From NCBI GenBank assembly GCA_902800795.1, contig CADCFQ010000008.1, positions 26,790 through 90,789 of the forward strand: DNA of 64,000 nucleotides, read 5' to 3'. Below are positions 1 through 8,774 of this stretch, piece by piece. Numbering within the stretch: the stretch's first letter is position 1; every line of letters begins with the position of its first letter. Position numbers and translations under genes: made by a program. This stretch comes from an uncultured Ruminococcus sp. (GTDB lineage: Bacteria > Bacillota > Clostridia > Oscillospirales > Ruminococcaceae). Below the pieces are notes generated by a model. It was given only the letters and a program-made list of their open reading frames with translations. It was not told the DNA's origin and did no database searches.

Positions 1-594
1 GTCGCAGACAAAGCCCGGGCGAAGTATCCTTATCCTGCCGTTTTCAAAGCATATCACCGTTGACTCCACACCTACAGAGCAGTCTCCGCCGTCAACTATG
101 GCCGCCACCCTGCCGTCCATATCGTCTTTCACATGGCGGAAAGATGTGGGCGAGGGGCTGCCCGAAAGGTTTGCCGAGGGCGCTGCCAGCGCAAAGCCGC
201 AGGCCTTGATTATCTCTCTTGCAACAGGGTGCGAGGGCATACGGATGCCCACGGTGTCAAGGCCGCCGCTGGTAACATCAGGCACGCAGTCAGCCTTCGG
301 GAGTATCATCGTCAGCGGCCCCGGCATAAAGCGCTCGGCACATTTGAGAGCTATCTCGGGGACCTCTGACGCCAGGTCATAAAGCTGCGCCTTGTCAGCG
401 ATATGAACTATCAGCGGATTATCCGAGGGTCTGCCTTTGGCTTCAAAAATGCGCTTCACTGCCGCCTCATCCAGGGCGTTTGCCGCAAGACCGTAGACGG
501 TCTCTGTGGGTATAGCTACGACCTGCCCCTGTGAGAGAAGCTCCGCCGCACGCCTTACAGAAGCGCTGTCAGCTCCAAGAATCTCTGTAACCAT
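1..594 (-). CDS. tsaC: L-threonylcarbamoyladenylate synthase (TsaC/Sua5), 3' end outside window
   Basis: Translating the minus strand from an ATG at 594 gives 198 codons open to the window edge, so the C-terminus is missing. The protein begins [10 protein letters not shown] and carries the YrdC/Sua5 signatures IPTETVYGLAANA, KGRPSDNPLIVH, GPLTMIL and APSANLSG, followed by a VESTVI segment. The family makes threonylcarbamoyl-AMP from threonine, bicarbonate and ATP, the first step of t6A37 modification in ANN-decoding tRNAs. The ATG shares one base with the prfA stop codon (TAATG), so translation is probably coupled. Whether a C-terminal Sua5 domain follows cannot be seen. Confidence 0.95.
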   Translation of the reverse strand, partial: MVTEILGADSASVRRAAELLSQGQVVAIPTETVYGLAANALDEAAVKRIFEAKGRPSDNPLIVHIADKAQLYDLASEVPEIALKCAERFMPGPLTMILPKADCVPDVTSGGLDTVGIRMPSHPVAREIIKACGFALAAPSANLSGSPSPTSFRHVKDDMDGRVAAIVDGGDCSVGVESTVICFENGRIRILRPGFVCD

Positions 595-1673
595 TAGTCG
601 TCCTTCTCTCCTGCCAGCTTGGCCGCCTGGTCGGCGGTCGCAAGGGCATCTATGACTTCATCAAGAGCACCGCCCAGCACCTGCTCGAGACGGTAGATAG
701 TAAGACCTATCCTGTGGTCGGAAATACGGCCCTCGGGGAAGTTGTAGGTCCTTATCCTCTCGGAGCGGTCGCCTGTTCCCACCTGGGAGCGGCGGTTCTC
801 GGCTATCTGTTTGTCCTGCTCCTGCTGCTTCTGGTCTAAAAGACGTGAGCGCAGGATAGCCAGAGCCTTGGCCTTGTTCTGGAACTGTGAACGCTCGTTC
901 TGGCATTCCACCACCATACCTGTGGGCAGGTGGGTTATCCTTATTGCGGACGAGGTCTTGTTGATGTGCTGGCCGCCGGCACCCGACGAACGGAACACAT
1001 CTATCTTCAGGTCCTTTTCCTCGTTGATGTCAAGCTCAACGTCCTCGGCCTCGGGCAGAACAGCCACAGTGACCGTGGAGGTGTGTACTCTGCCCTGGGA
1101 CTCTGTCTCTGGAACACGCTGAACACGGTGTACACCGCTTTCATATTTGAGCCTTGAATATGCTCCGTTTCCGGAAACACTGAATGTGACTTCCTTGAAG
1201 CCCCCGAGCTCTGTCTCGTTTGCATTCAAAAGCTCCGTCTGCCAGCCCTGAGAGGAAGCATACATCGAATACATCCTGTAAAGCGAACCTGCGAACAGTG
1301 CGGCTTCCTCGCCGCCGGCGCCGCCTCTTATCTCGATGATTACGTTCTTTTCGTCATTTGGGTCCTTGGGCAGCAGCATTATTTTCAGCTCCTGCTCGAG
1401 CTCTGCCATCCTGTCCTTCGACTCCTCGAACTGCGCCTGGACCATCTCTTTGAAGTCCTTGTCAAGTCCGCCGCCCTCAAGCAGCTCCTTTGCCTCATCA
1501 AAGGACTCCTTCTCTTTTTTATACTCGCCGAAAGACTGTGCTATCGGTTCGAGAGTCTTGTATTCTTTCATAAGCTCGGTATACAGCCTGCCGTCGTTTA
1601 CGACCTCGGGCTGCATGAGCCTTTCGTTTATCTCGTTGAATTTATCTTCGAGAGCCTGTAATTTTTCAAACAT
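594..1673 (-). CDS. prfA: Peptide chain release factor 1
   Basis: The 359-aa protein ends translation at UAA and UAG codons. The stop-recognition motif PET is at residues 188-190 and the peptidyl hydrolysis motif GGQ at 233-235, in the context [10 protein letters not shown]; these match standard RF1 numbering. The N-terminal 100 residues are helical, as in RF1 domain 1. An in-frame upstream extension exists, but the ATG at 1673 follows GGAGGT and gives the usual family length. It lies downstream of the DUF951 gene and is translationally coupled to tsaC. The prmC methylase that often accompanies prfA is not adjacent here. Confidence 0.98.
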   Translation of the reverse strand: MFEKLQALEDKFNEINERLMQPEVVNDGRLYTELMKEYKTLEPIAQSFGEYKKEKESFDEAKELLEGGGLDKDFKEMVQAQFEESKDRMAELEQELKIMLLPKDPNDEKNVIIEIRGGAGGEEAALFAGSLYRMYSMYASSQGWQTELLNANETELGGFKEVTFSVSGNGAYSRLKYESGVHRVQRVPETESQGRVHTSTVTVAVLPEAEDVELDINEEKDLKIDVFRSSGAGGQHINKTSSAIRITHLPTGMVVECQNERSQFQNKAKALAILRSRLLDQKQQEQDKQIAENRRSQVGTGDRSERIRTYNFPEGRISDHRIGLTIYRLEQVLGGALDEVIDALATADQAAKLAGEKDD

Positions 1674-1728
1674 AGTTTTTACCTCCGTTTTGTCAAGTTG
1701 TTTTTGTCTGCGAAAATGAACAGCAGCG

Positions 1729-1914
1729 CTACAGCCCGTCACGGAGTATCTGTTTGATGTTTTTTTCTATCTTGGCACGGGGGATCATAAATTCCCTGCC
1801 GCAGCCCTTACACCTGAGCTTAAAGTCCATGCCCGAACGCAGAACTTCCATTTTGTTTTCACCGCAGGGGTGTTTTTTCTTTAAAACGAGCACATCGCCC
1901 TTCTGAACGTCCAT
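1729..1914 (-). CDS. DUF951 family small protein (YyzM-like)
   Basis: This 61-aa protein starts at an ATG preceded by GGAGGTGCC; a longer in-frame reading up to 1977 has no such site. It begins [18 protein letters not shown] and contains a second cysteine pair (CKGCGREF), followed by a basic helix. Spacing is typical of DUF951, a short, widely conserved Firmicute family without an assigned biochemical role. The cysteines suggest metal binding (inference). It is the first gene of the prfA unit, behind a clear promoter at 1949-1977. Confidence 0.88.
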   Translation of the reverse strand: MDVQKGDVLVLKKKHPCGENKMEVLRSGMDFKLRCKGCGREFMIPRAKIEKNIKQILRDGL

Positions 1915-1948
1915 AAGGCACCTCCTTTTTAAATGCTCATACCTAGTT

Positions 1949-1977
1949 ATTATACCACAGCGAGCCATAGATTTCAA
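1949..1977 (-). promoter_or_regulatory. Promoter for DUF951-prfA-tsaC
   Basis: On the minus strand TTGAAA (1977-1972) and TATAAT (1954-1949) are separated by 17 bp, a good sigma-A promoter, about 35 nt upstream of the DUF951 start. Confidence 0.8.
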
Positions 1978-1982
1978 GAACT

Positions 1983-2032
1983 ATCTGTTAAATTTAAAGG
2001 CACCGCCATCTGTTAAATTTAAAGGCACCGCC
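1983..2032. repeat. Perfect 25-bp tandem duplication
   Basis: Two identical 25-bp units lie head to tail at 1983-2007 and 2008-2032. The second copy forms one arm and the T-rich tail of the minus-strand terminator at 2024-2046. The first copy is an orphan half-terminator, so this looks like a small duplication of the terminator end. Confidence 0.9.
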
Positions 2033-2046
2033 TTTCGGACGGTGCC
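2011..2046 (-). terminator. Intrinsic terminator after the mutS2 unit
   Basis: On the minus strand GGCACCG (2046-2040) pairs with CGGTGCC (2030-2024) across a 9-nt loop, followed by TTTAAATTTAA. It sits just after the stop of the hypothetical gene at 2058-2390. Confidence 0.75.
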
Positions 2047-2057
2047 CGGGTATGTAT

Positions 2058-2390
2058 TTATGCTTCGCCGAGAAGAGTAAGCTTTATGTGAAGGGACTCA
2101 TCCACCTCCACAAGGTATTCCTCCTGCTCCGGCGGAACTATCGGCGAAAAGGATGATATCTTCAGCTTCGTGCAGCCAGGTCTGAGGCCCCTGAAGGTGA
2201 ACACATAGAAAAACGGCGCTCCGCAGATAGTCTCCTTGCTTTTATTCTCGTAATCACGCACACAGGTGTATTCGGCTATGTCCTCCTGGGCAAATTCCGC
2301 ACTGTATTCGGGACCGCCGCCTTCAAAAGAATCATATCTAAGCACTGCCTCCATAGCGGCAGTGTCGTGTTTTCCTGAAAACAGGCTCAT
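2058..2390 (-). CDS. Conserved hypothetical, beta-rich 110-aa protein
   Basis: I do not recognise a named family with confidence. The start at 2390 follows AAGGAGGAG. The sequence alternates short strands and ends in a pattern like extracellular Ig-like or I42 (chagasin-like) folds: FTFRGLRPGCTKLKISSF, then a proline loop and YLVEVDESLHIKLTLL. There is no signal peptide or membrane segment. It begins 14 nt after the mutS2 stop-side boundary and should be cotranscribed with mutS2; a strong terminator follows. The protease-inhibitor-like fold is only a guess. Confidence 0.75.
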   Translation of the reverse strand: MSLFSGKHDTAAMEAVLRYDSFEGGGPEYSAEFAQEDIAEYTCVRDYENKSKETICGAPFFYVFTFRGLRPGCTKLKISSFSPIVPPEQEEYLVEVDESLHIKLTLLGEA

Positions 2391-2404
2391 AATGCTCCTC
2401 CTTG

Positions 2405-4807
2405 TTATTTAAGTTCAACGATCGTCACTCCGTCTTCGCCCTCGCCGTAAACTCCGGGACGGCAGGACTTGACCGAGCGGTGACGTTTAAGGTGGTTTCT
2501 CACAGCGTTTTTAAGGACACCCGTTCCTCTTCCGTGGATGATGGTCAGCATGGTAACGCCCGACATTATGGCGTCAGAGATAAACTGGTCCACCTCGTGA
2601 ATGCCTTCGTCCGAAGCAAAGCCTCTTATATCCAGCTCCGTGGAGAGCTTTCTTGTCATACGGCTCTCAACGCCTGTCTTTGTGACTCCGCTTCCCTTGG
2701 GTTTCCCGGGCTGTTTTTTGGCCGGTGCCGGCTCCTCCTCAATAAGGCGAAGCTTTGAAGCATCCACCTTAGTTCTCATAACGCCTATCTGGACATAGCA
2801 GTTTCCCGACTGGTCGGGGGCTGTGGTAAGGATGCCTCTCCTGCCGTTATCGGCGATAAGGACACGGTCGCCCTTTTTGAGGGGCCTGGGCAGAACATAC
2901 TCTGCATTCCTGCTCTCCATTTCGGGGACGGACTCGTCATAAAGCTTGTTGATAGCTCTGCGCTGGATGCCCTTGGCCTGAGCCGCCTTCTGGGAGAAAT
3001 CGGCCTTGTCCTTCTGCTTTTTAAGCTCCTCCAGCTCCTCCACAAGGTGCTGTGACTCAATCCTTACGTTCTTGACTATAGTCTCGGCCTGGAGCCTTGC
3101 CTGCTCAAGCTCTTTCTCCTTGCGGTCATAAAGCTCCTCACGCTCACGCTCCAGCTCTTCTCTTATCCTTGCGGCTTCACGCTTTTCGCTCTCCAGCTCT
3201 TTTCTTGCCGCTTCAAGCTCGCTCCTCGACTGTTCAAGTCTCTCAATCACGTTTTCAAAGCGCCTGTTGTCATCGGTGATAAGGCTCTTTGCGTGGCTGA
3301 TTATCTCGTCGTCTATACCGAGGCTCCGGGAGATATCGAAAGCGTTCGACTTTCCGGGCGAGCCTATGATAAGGCGGTAGGTGGGTTTGAGGGTCTTTGT
3401 GTCAAACTCGCAGGATGCGTTCTCGACGCCCTCGGTATCAAGGGCATACATTTTAAGCTCCTGATAGTGGGTGGTGGTGACAAGCGTTGCTCCGAACTTT
3501 GATATGCGCTCGATAATGGATACCGCCAGCGCAGCACCCTCCACAGGGTCGGTGCCGGAGCCCAGCTCATCGAGCAGCACAAGGCTCTCGCTGTCTGCTT
3601 CGTCGAGGATGTTTCTCACCCTGTTCATGTGGGACGAGAAGGTGGAAAGGTTCTCCTCGATAGACTGCATATCGCCGATGTCCACAAGTATCTTCTTATA
3701 GACCGAGATGCGGCTGCCGTCAGAGGCCGGGATAAGAAGCCCGCACATAGTCATAAGAGTGAGCAGACCCACTGTCTTTAGCACAACGGTCTTACCGCCG
3801 GTGTTAGGTCCTGTGATGACCAGGGACTTATAGCTCTCGCCTATGGAGAAATCGACAGGCACGGCCTTGTTCTTATCAAGCAGCGGATGCCTTGCCTTAT
3901 TGAGGATTATAACTCCGTCATCGGAGATCTCCGGGGTCATGGCTCTCATATCTGCGGCAAGGTTTGATTTTGAAAAATAAACATCCAGCTGTGCCGCCGC
4001 ATTATAGCCCGAGATAAGCTTGTCGGCAGAAGCCGCACACATATCCGAAAGCTCACGGATTATGCGCCTTATCTCATCCTGCTCCTCGCCCTGGAGTATT
4101 CGTATCTCATTGTTGGCCTCGACTATGCTCATAGGCTCGATAAACAGTGTCGAGCCCGTTGCCGAGGTGTCATGTACAAGGCCGGGGACACGGCTCTTAT
4201 ACTCTGTCTTTACAGGAAGGACAAAGCGGCCGTCACGCAGGGTGACAACGCTTTCCTGAAGGTATTTCGTCACGCTGGAGGACTTTATCATCCTGTCCAG
4301 GGACTCTCTTATCTTAAGTCCCCCACGGCTTATTTTCAGCCTTATCGAGCGCAGCTGTGCGCTTGCGTCATCGGTAAGCTCTGTGTCGCTGGCAATGGCT
4401 GTTTCAAGCCTTGTCAGCAGAGCCTTGTCGGGAAAAAGCTGCTCGAACAGGAAGCTCAGCTCATCCGTATCCTCGTCCCTTATCTGGCCGAACCAGCTGT
4501 AAAGCTCCTGTACCTGTGCCAGCAGACGCCTTACTCTTATAAGCTCCTCCAGCGACATGATGCCGCCGCTCTGTGCTCTCCGGAGCGGAGCGCTTATATC
4601 GGGGATGTTGTAAAAGACAGGCGAGCCGTATCTTACGGAAAGAGTGAAAGCAAGTGTTGTCCTTGCCACCTCACGCCTGACCTCAAAAAGGTCGTCGTCC
4701 GGCCGGATAGCCAGCGCCATTTTTTTCGCCTCGGGATTTGAACACTTTCCCGAAAGCATCTCAAGTATTTTATGTAATTCAAGTACTTCGCAGTTTTTAT
4801 GATCCAT
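2405..4807 (-). CDS. mutS2: MutS2 family ATPase/nuclease
   Basis: The 800-aa protein has the MutS2 layout: core helices at the N-terminus, ATPase with Walker A GPNTGGKT (about residues 335-342), Walker B region SLVLLDELGSGTDP, a long coiled coil (about 510-620), and a C-terminal Smr domain with LDIRGF and TIIHGRGTGVLK. The family acts on branched DNA or on collided ribosomes; it lacks the mismatch-recognition domain of MutS1. Smr nuclease signature residues (HGRGTG) are intact. It follows recO by about 20 nt in one minus-strand unit, and a small hypothetical gene follows it. Confidence 0.97.
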   Translation of the reverse strand: MDHKNCEVLELHKILEMLSGKCSNPEAKKMALAIRPDDDLFEVRREVARTTLAFTLSVRYGSPVFYNIPDISAPLRRAQSGGIMSLEELIRVRRLLAQVQELYSWFGQIRDEDTDELSFLFEQLFPDKALLTRLETAIASDTELTDDASAQLRSIRLKISRGGLKIRESLDRMIKSSSVTKYLQESVVTLRDGRFVLPVKTEYKSRVPGLVHDTSATGSTLFIEPMSIVEANNEIRILQGEEQDEIRRIIRELSDMCAASADKLISGYNAAAQLDVYFSKSNLAADMRAMTPEISDDGVIILNKARHPLLDKNKAVPVDFSIGESYKSLVITGPNTGGKTVVLKTVGLLTLMTMCGLLIPASDGSRISVYKKILVDIGDMQSIEENLSTFSSHMNRVRNILDEADSESLVLLDELGSGTDPVEGAALAVSIIERISKFGATLVTTTHYQELKMYALDTEGVENASCEFDTKTLKPTYRLIIGSPGKSNAFDISRSLGIDDEIISHAKSLITDDNRRFENVIERLEQSRSELEAARKELESEKREAARIREELEREREELYDRKEKELEQARLQAETIVKNVRIESQHLVEELEELKKQKDKADFSQKAAQAKGIQRRAINKLYDESVPEMESRNAEYVLPRPLKKGDRVLIADNGRRGILTTAPDQSGNCYVQIGVMRTKVDASKLRLIEEEPAPAKKQPGKPKGSGVTKTGVESRMTRKLSTELDIRGFASDEGIHEVDQFISDAIMSGVTMLTIIHGRGTGVLKNAVRNHLKRHRSVKSCRPGVYGEGEDGVTIVELK

Positions 4808-4826
4808 TTTTCTCTCCGTTATCTGT

Positions 4827-5579
4827 CTACAGGAGCGACTTGTAAAAACGCAGAGTGCGCATCTCGCCCCTTATATGATATCTTAAAAATCTCTTTGTAA
4901 ACTCGCCAAGGAGCGAGCGGTATTTATCGCTCAGCCGAAAGCTGAACAGGCGGTCATAGTCACTGAGGGCTATGAACCTTATTGTGTAGAGCATAGTGGG
5001 GTCAGCCTTGAAGATGTGGTCCTCCCCTTTTTCCTCATAACAGCTGTCACACAGCATACTGCCGGACGCTATGTCGATATACATAGCGTCCGCTTCGCTT
5101 TTAAGACACTCACGGCAGCCTATAAGGTCGGGCATAAAGCCTGTCTCGCAAAGCAGCCGCAGCTCGAACACCGAGCGCAGAAGCTCCGTATCCATACGGT
5201 CGGTATCCAGCGAATAGAAGGTGTTTAGCGTCAGGCGCAGTATCTCGGTACAATCGGTGTTCTCCGTTCCCGTAAAGCGCAGAAGCTCGCAGAAATACAT
5301 ACCCAGCGCCATTTTGACAGCATCAAGCCGCAGGTTATAGAACAGCTTTATGCTCTCGCAGGAATTGAGATAATATATCTGCTGGTTCGTATTCTTTTTC
5401 TCATCCAGACAAAAGGACGAATAAGCGAACATCTCCGAGGGGGAAGCGTTCTTCGAGCTCTTCCTGCCGCCACGGATAAACACATTGACTATCCCCTTTT
5501 CGGCGGTCAGTATGCTTATCGACTTGCTGGCTTCACCACGGTCGCTCTCTCTTATCACAAGTCCCTTTAAGGTCAGCAA
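4827..5579 (-). CDS. recO: DNA repair protein RecO
   Basis: The 250-aa protein begins with an OB fold (MLTLKGLVIRES) and has the zinc cysteines C155, C158, C177 and C180 (CRECL and CDSC), the usual Firmicute RecO pattern. RecO helps load RecA at gaps with RecF and RecR. The start codon is TTG at 5579; no in-frame ATG fits the conserved N-terminus, and a GAGGGAGAG sequence lies just upstream. The upstream yqzL-like gene overlaps it by 47 nt in another frame, so RecO translation may depend on it. Confidence 0.96.
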   Translation of the reverse strand: MLTLKGLVIRESDRGEASKSISILTAEKGIVNVFIRGGRKSSKNASPSEMFAYSSFCLDEKKNTNQQIYYLNSCESIKLFYNLRLDAVKMALGMYFCELLRFTGTENTDCTEILRLTLNTFYSLDTDRMDTELLRSVFELRLLCETGFMPDLIGCRECLKSEADAMYIDIASGSMLCDSCYEEKGEDHIFKADPTMLYTIRFIALSDYDRLFSFRLSDKYRSLLGEFTKRFLRYHIRGEMRTLRFYKSLL

Positions 5580-5664
5580 GGCGCTCTCCCTCTCTCTCGC
5601 TTCGGCAGTAGTTCAGATAGTCCTCTATCCTGCCGCTTTTAAAAAATATATCCCAGTATGACAT
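5533..5664 (-). CDS. yqzL: YqzL-like small protein overlapping recO
   Basis: A 43-codon frame starts at ATG 5664 after a GAGGTGATCTT ribosome site. The protein begins MSYWDIFFKSGRIEDYLNY. This matches the YqzL pattern (aromatic, W, F, TG/SG, I, YL-Y), and YqzL genes sit exactly between era and recO in Firmicutes. Function is unknown. The last 47 nt overlap the recO start in a different frame, an overlap that could couple the two. The call rests on the short motif plus gene order. Confidence 0.78.
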   Translation of the reverse strand: MSYWDIFFKSGRIEDYLNYCRSEREGERLADLKGTCDKRERPW

Positions 5665-5726
5665 AAGATCACCTCGGTATTATCATCTGCAAAAAAGACG
5701 ATAATATCATTGGTCGTTTCTGCCAT

Positions 5727-6629
5727 TCAGTCAAGACCGAAATTTTTGATAAGACCCTCACGGTTTCTCCAGTCCTCTTTCACCTTTACCCAGCACTGGA
5801 GATTTACCTTTATGCCGAAGAACTCCTCGAGCTCCTCTCTCGCTTGGGAGCCTATCCTTCTCAGCATCGAACCGCCCTTTCCGATAAGTATGCCCTTATG
5901 GCTCTCACGCTCACAGAAGATAGTGGCGTCGATATCAAGGATGGTCTCGCCGTTTCTGTTCTCACGCTCGTTCAGCCTCTCGATAGTCACGGCTATGCCG
6001 TGAGGCACTTCCTCATTGAGGTTCTGGAGCGCCTTTTCTCTTATCATCTCCGACATTATCACCTTTTCGGGCTGATCGGTAAACTTGTCATCCGGGAAAT
6101 AGTGAGGCCCCTCGACAGCGTTTTTCTCAAACAGCTCCATGATGATATCGAGCCCGTCCTCCTGAACCACGCTTATGGGCACGACCTCGTCAAAATCATA
6201 AAGAGAAGAATACTCTGTGATGACTTCAAACAGTTTCTCTTTGTCCTTTATAAGGTCGGTCTTGTTTATCGCAAGGATGACCTTTGTCTTCTTTGAAAAG
6301 CCCTCGACAAGTTTTCGCTCGCTTTCGTTGGGCTTCTTGGTGCAGTCCGCCATCATAAGGATCAGCTCGCCCTCGGACACGCTCTCGCTCACAGCCTTGA
6401 GCATATGCTCGCTGAGCTTGTTGTGCGCCTTATGAACACCGGGTGTGTCCAAAAAAACGTACTGTATATCTCCCCGGGTCAGCACCCCCGTTATCCTTGT
6501 TCTGGTGGTCTGGGGCTTGGCGCTCACGGCCGCTATCTTCTCGCCCACGAGCTTGTTAAGCAGCGAGCTCTTTCCTGCGTTCGCCCTTCCGACTATCGTT
6601 ACAAATACACTTTTACTGCTCATTATCAT
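5727..6629 (-). CDS. era: GTPase Era
   Basis: This 300-aa protein has G1 GRANAGKSS, G3 DTPGVHK and G4 NKTD, and a C-terminal KH domain with GKGGSMLRRIGSQAR. Era binds the 3' end of 16S rRNA and assists 30S assembly. Two in-frame ATGs (6629 and 6623) are possible starts; the first is better spaced from AAGGAAG. It overlaps the end of dgkA by 17 nt. Length and domain content are ordinary. Confidence 0.98.
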   Translation of the reverse strand: MIMSSKSVFVTIVGRANAGKSSLLNKLVGEKIAAVSAKPQTTRTRITGVLTRGDIQYVFLDTPGVHKAHNKLSEHMLKAVSESVSEGELILMMADCTKKPNESERKLVEGFSKKTKVILAINKTDLIKDKEKLFEVITEYSSLYDFDEVVPISVVQEDGLDIIMELFEKNAVEGPHYFPDDKFTDQPEKVIMSEMIREKALQNLNEEVPHGIAVTIERLNERENRNGETILDIDATIFCERESHKGILIGKGGSMLRRIGSQAREELEEFFGIKVNLQCWVKVKEDWRNREGLIKNFGLD

Positions 6630-7113
6630 TTACTTCCTTATCCTTATTATCTCCGAAACAGAACACGAACCACAGCCACAGCAATAAAAGCGCCAAAAAC
6701 GCAGCGATACGCCATACCTTGTCCGTCATCACTGTCCATATATGCGCAAACACAGCTGTGTCCCACAAGATGAACACGCCGCATATCACGCTTACTAAAG
6801 CCATAACAAGGACTGCGCCCGAAGCACAGTCCTTAGCCTTTTTTGCTATATCATTTCTATCCTTCGTCACAAGATCCACAAGATTCTCTGCCGCTGTATT
6901 GAAAAGCTCGGCTCCTATAACGCCGCCTATACACAAAAACAGCACTGCGCTCTCTGCACCTGTCAGGTCATAAAAGCGCATTATCCAGATAACGAAGGCC
7001 GCAGCTCCGAGATGAAAACGCAGATTGCGCTCCGTCCTTACTGCCGAAGCTATCCCCCTTGCGGCATAGCCAAAGCTTTTTAAAAAGCGGATAAAGCTCT
7101 TACTTATGCGCAT
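6613..7113 (-). CDS. dgkA: Diacylglycerol/undecaprenol kinase family membrane protein
   Basis: The 166-aa protein has three membrane helices typical of the DgkA family and the catalytic stretch GAELFNTAAENLVDLV. In Gram-positive bacteria this family mainly phosphorylates undecaprenol, feeding the lipid carrier pool for cell wall synthesis. An extra hydrophobic helix (WRIAAFLALLLLWLWFVF) and a charged tail follow the usual core, so it is longer than the typical 120-130 aa. The ATG at 7113 was chosen; a TTG at 7125 is an alternative. It overlaps ybeY and era. Confidence 0.9.
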   Translation of the reverse strand: MRISKSFIRFLKSFGYAARGIASAVRTERNLRFHLGAAAFVIWIMRFYDLTGAESAVLFLCIGGVIGAELFNTAAENLVDLVTKDRNDIAKKAKDCASGAVLVMALVSVICGVFILWDTAVFAHIWTVMTDKVWRIAAFLALLLLWLWFVFCFGDNKDKEVNDNEQ

Positions 7114-7609
7114 GCTCTTCCACAAAGGTCTCGTCTCTCGAGATTCCCAGCTGCGCTAAGATCGCCTCTTCCTTTTCTCTCATGATACGCTCCTGGAGCG
7201 GTCCCTCTTCGTGGTCATAGCCCAGCAGATGGAGCATGGAATGAACGGTCAGGAAGCCGACCTCACGCTCCAGCGAATGGCCGTAGACCTCTGCCTGACG
7301 GAAAGCCGTCTCAAGGCTTATAACTATATCTCCCAGAAGCGCTGCTCCTGTCTCGTGGTCGATATCATACACTCCGTCCTCACCAAGAGGGAACGACAGA
7401 ACATCCGTAGACCTGTCGATATTGCGGTGAGTCTTGTTGAGCTCATGTATCTTCTCGTCGTTCACAAATGTGACCGAGACCTCAAAATCCTTACTGAACC
7501 CCTCATACTGTGTCACCGCATGGCAGCAGCGCCTTATGAGAAGCCTTATCCCTACCGGTACCTTGATATCAGATTGTTCGTTCGAGATCAGAACTCTAGC
7601 CTTTCCCAT
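7100..7609 (-). CDS. ybeY: Endoribonuclease YbeY
   Basis: The 169-aa protein has the zinc-binding H-x3-H-x5-H motif at H123, H127 and H133 (HSMLHLLGYDH). YbeY takes part in 16S rRNA 3' maturation and ribosome quality control. The ATG at 7609 is preceded by AGGGAG at good spacing; TTG codons upstream are less likely. It lies between phoH and dgkA, as in many Firmicutes, and overlaps dgkA by 14 nt. Confidence 0.97.
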   Translation of the reverse strand: MGKARVLISNEQSDIKVPVGIRLLIRRCCHAVTQYEGFSKDFEVSVTFVNDEKIHELNKTHRNIDRSTDVLSFPLGEDGVYDIDHETGAALLGDIVISLETAFRQAEVYGHSLEREVGFLTVHSMLHLLGYDHEEGPLQERIMREKEEAILAQLGISRDETFVEEHAHK

Positions 7610-7659
7610 TTTCAACAACTCCCTGTTTTAAGATTTCCCTCTCCCCGGGATCTTATCAT

Positions 7660-8619
7660 TTATTGGTGCCTTGCATATTTCTCGTATGCAACTATAATAT
7701 CCTGCACAAGCTTATGTCTCACAACATCCTTGTCGGAGAAACGGTTTATCTCTATCCCCTCGATGTTCTTGAGAACGTGCATAGCCTGTATAAGTCCCGA
7801 CCGTTTCTGATCGGGCAGATCTATCTGGGTTATATCTCCCGTTATGACTATCTTTGAATTGAAGCCAAGACGGGTAAGGAACATTTTCATCTGTTCATGT
7901 GTGGTGTTCTGCGCTTCATCAAGAATAATGAACGAATCGTCAAGGGTCCTTCCCCTCATATAAGCCAGGGGCGCTACCTCGATACAGCCACGCTCCTGCT
8001 GTCTTGCAAAGGTCTCGGGTCCCAGCATCTCAAAAAGCGCATCGTAGAGCGGCCTCAGATACGGGTCCACCTTGTTCTGAAGATCGCCCGGAAGAAAGCC
8101 CAGCTTTTCTCCCGCTTCCACCGCAGGACGGGTAAGGATTATCTTCTCGCACTCGTGAGCTTTGAAAGCCTTTACCGCCATAGCCACCGCAAGATAGGTC
8201 TTTCCCGTTCCGGCAGGGCCAACGCCCAGGACTATGGTGTTGTTTCTTATAGCGTCCACATATCTTTTCTGACCGAGAGTCTTGGGCTTTACCACTCTGC
8301 CGCTCATGGTCACGCAGACACCGCCGTCCGATATACGGCTTATCTCATACTGCTTGCCCTCTTCCACAAGAGAGAAAACATACCTTATCACCTGTTCAGT
8401 GAGCGCTTCGCCCTTAGCGATAACGGTTATCAGCGCCTCTATCGCCTGGGTGGCTTTGAACACCGATTCCTCATCGCCTGTTATTTTTATATTATCGCCT
8501 CTGCAGAGTACCACGACGCCGTATTCACGCTGTATCATATTGAGGTTCTCGTCGTAATTTCCGCAGAGAGACAGCACTGTTTCCAGCCTGTCTACACTGA
8601 TCGCTCTTTCTGCCATCAT
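7660..8619 (-). CDS. phoH: PhoH family ATPase
   Basis: The 319-aa protein has an N-terminal KH-like region, Walker A GPAGTGKT at residues 134-141, and Walker B FIILDEAQN with the family's downstream KMFLTRLGFNSK. PhoH/YbeZ proteins are predicted RNA-acting ATPases and commonly pair with YbeY. The ATG at 8619 follows AAGGAAG; the adjacent ATG at 8616 is an alternative. The pgpH (yqfF) gene found between phoH and ybeY in Bacillus is absent, since only 50 nt separate the two. Confidence 0.95.
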   Translation of the reverse strand: MMAERAISVDRLETVLSLCGNYDENLNMIQREYGVVVLCRGDNIKITGDEESVFKATQAIEALITVIAKGEALTEQVIRYVFSLVEEGKQYEISRISDGGVCVTMSGRVVKPKTLGQKRYVDAIRNNTIVLGVGPAGTGKTYLAVAMAVKAFKAHECEKIILTRPAVEAGEKLGFLPGDLQNKVDPYLRPLYDALFEMLGPETFARQQERGCIEVAPLAYMRGRTLDDSFIILDEAQNTTHEQMKMFLTRLGFNSKIVITGDITQIDLPDQKRSGLIQAMHVLKNIEGIEINRFSDKDVVRHKLVQDIIVAYEKYARHQ

Positions 8620-8662
8620 CAAACTTCCTTTTCCATTTAGGCTCACAGAGCCTTACGAGAAT

Positions 8663-8691
8663 AGTATATCACATCTTTTCAGAAATTGCAA
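8663..8691 (-). promoter_or_regulatory. Promoter for the phoH-recO-mutS2 unit
   Basis: On the minus strand TTGCAA (8691-8686) and TATACT (8668-8663) are 17 bp apart in an AT-rich gap, about 40 nt upstream of phoH. Confidence 0.75.
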
Positions 8692-8774
8692 TAATAATTA
8701 TAGCAAAATTCAACAAAAATTTCAGACATTGTAAAGCATTGTCAACAGTTTTTTTCGCTCCGGCTGTGGGCATC

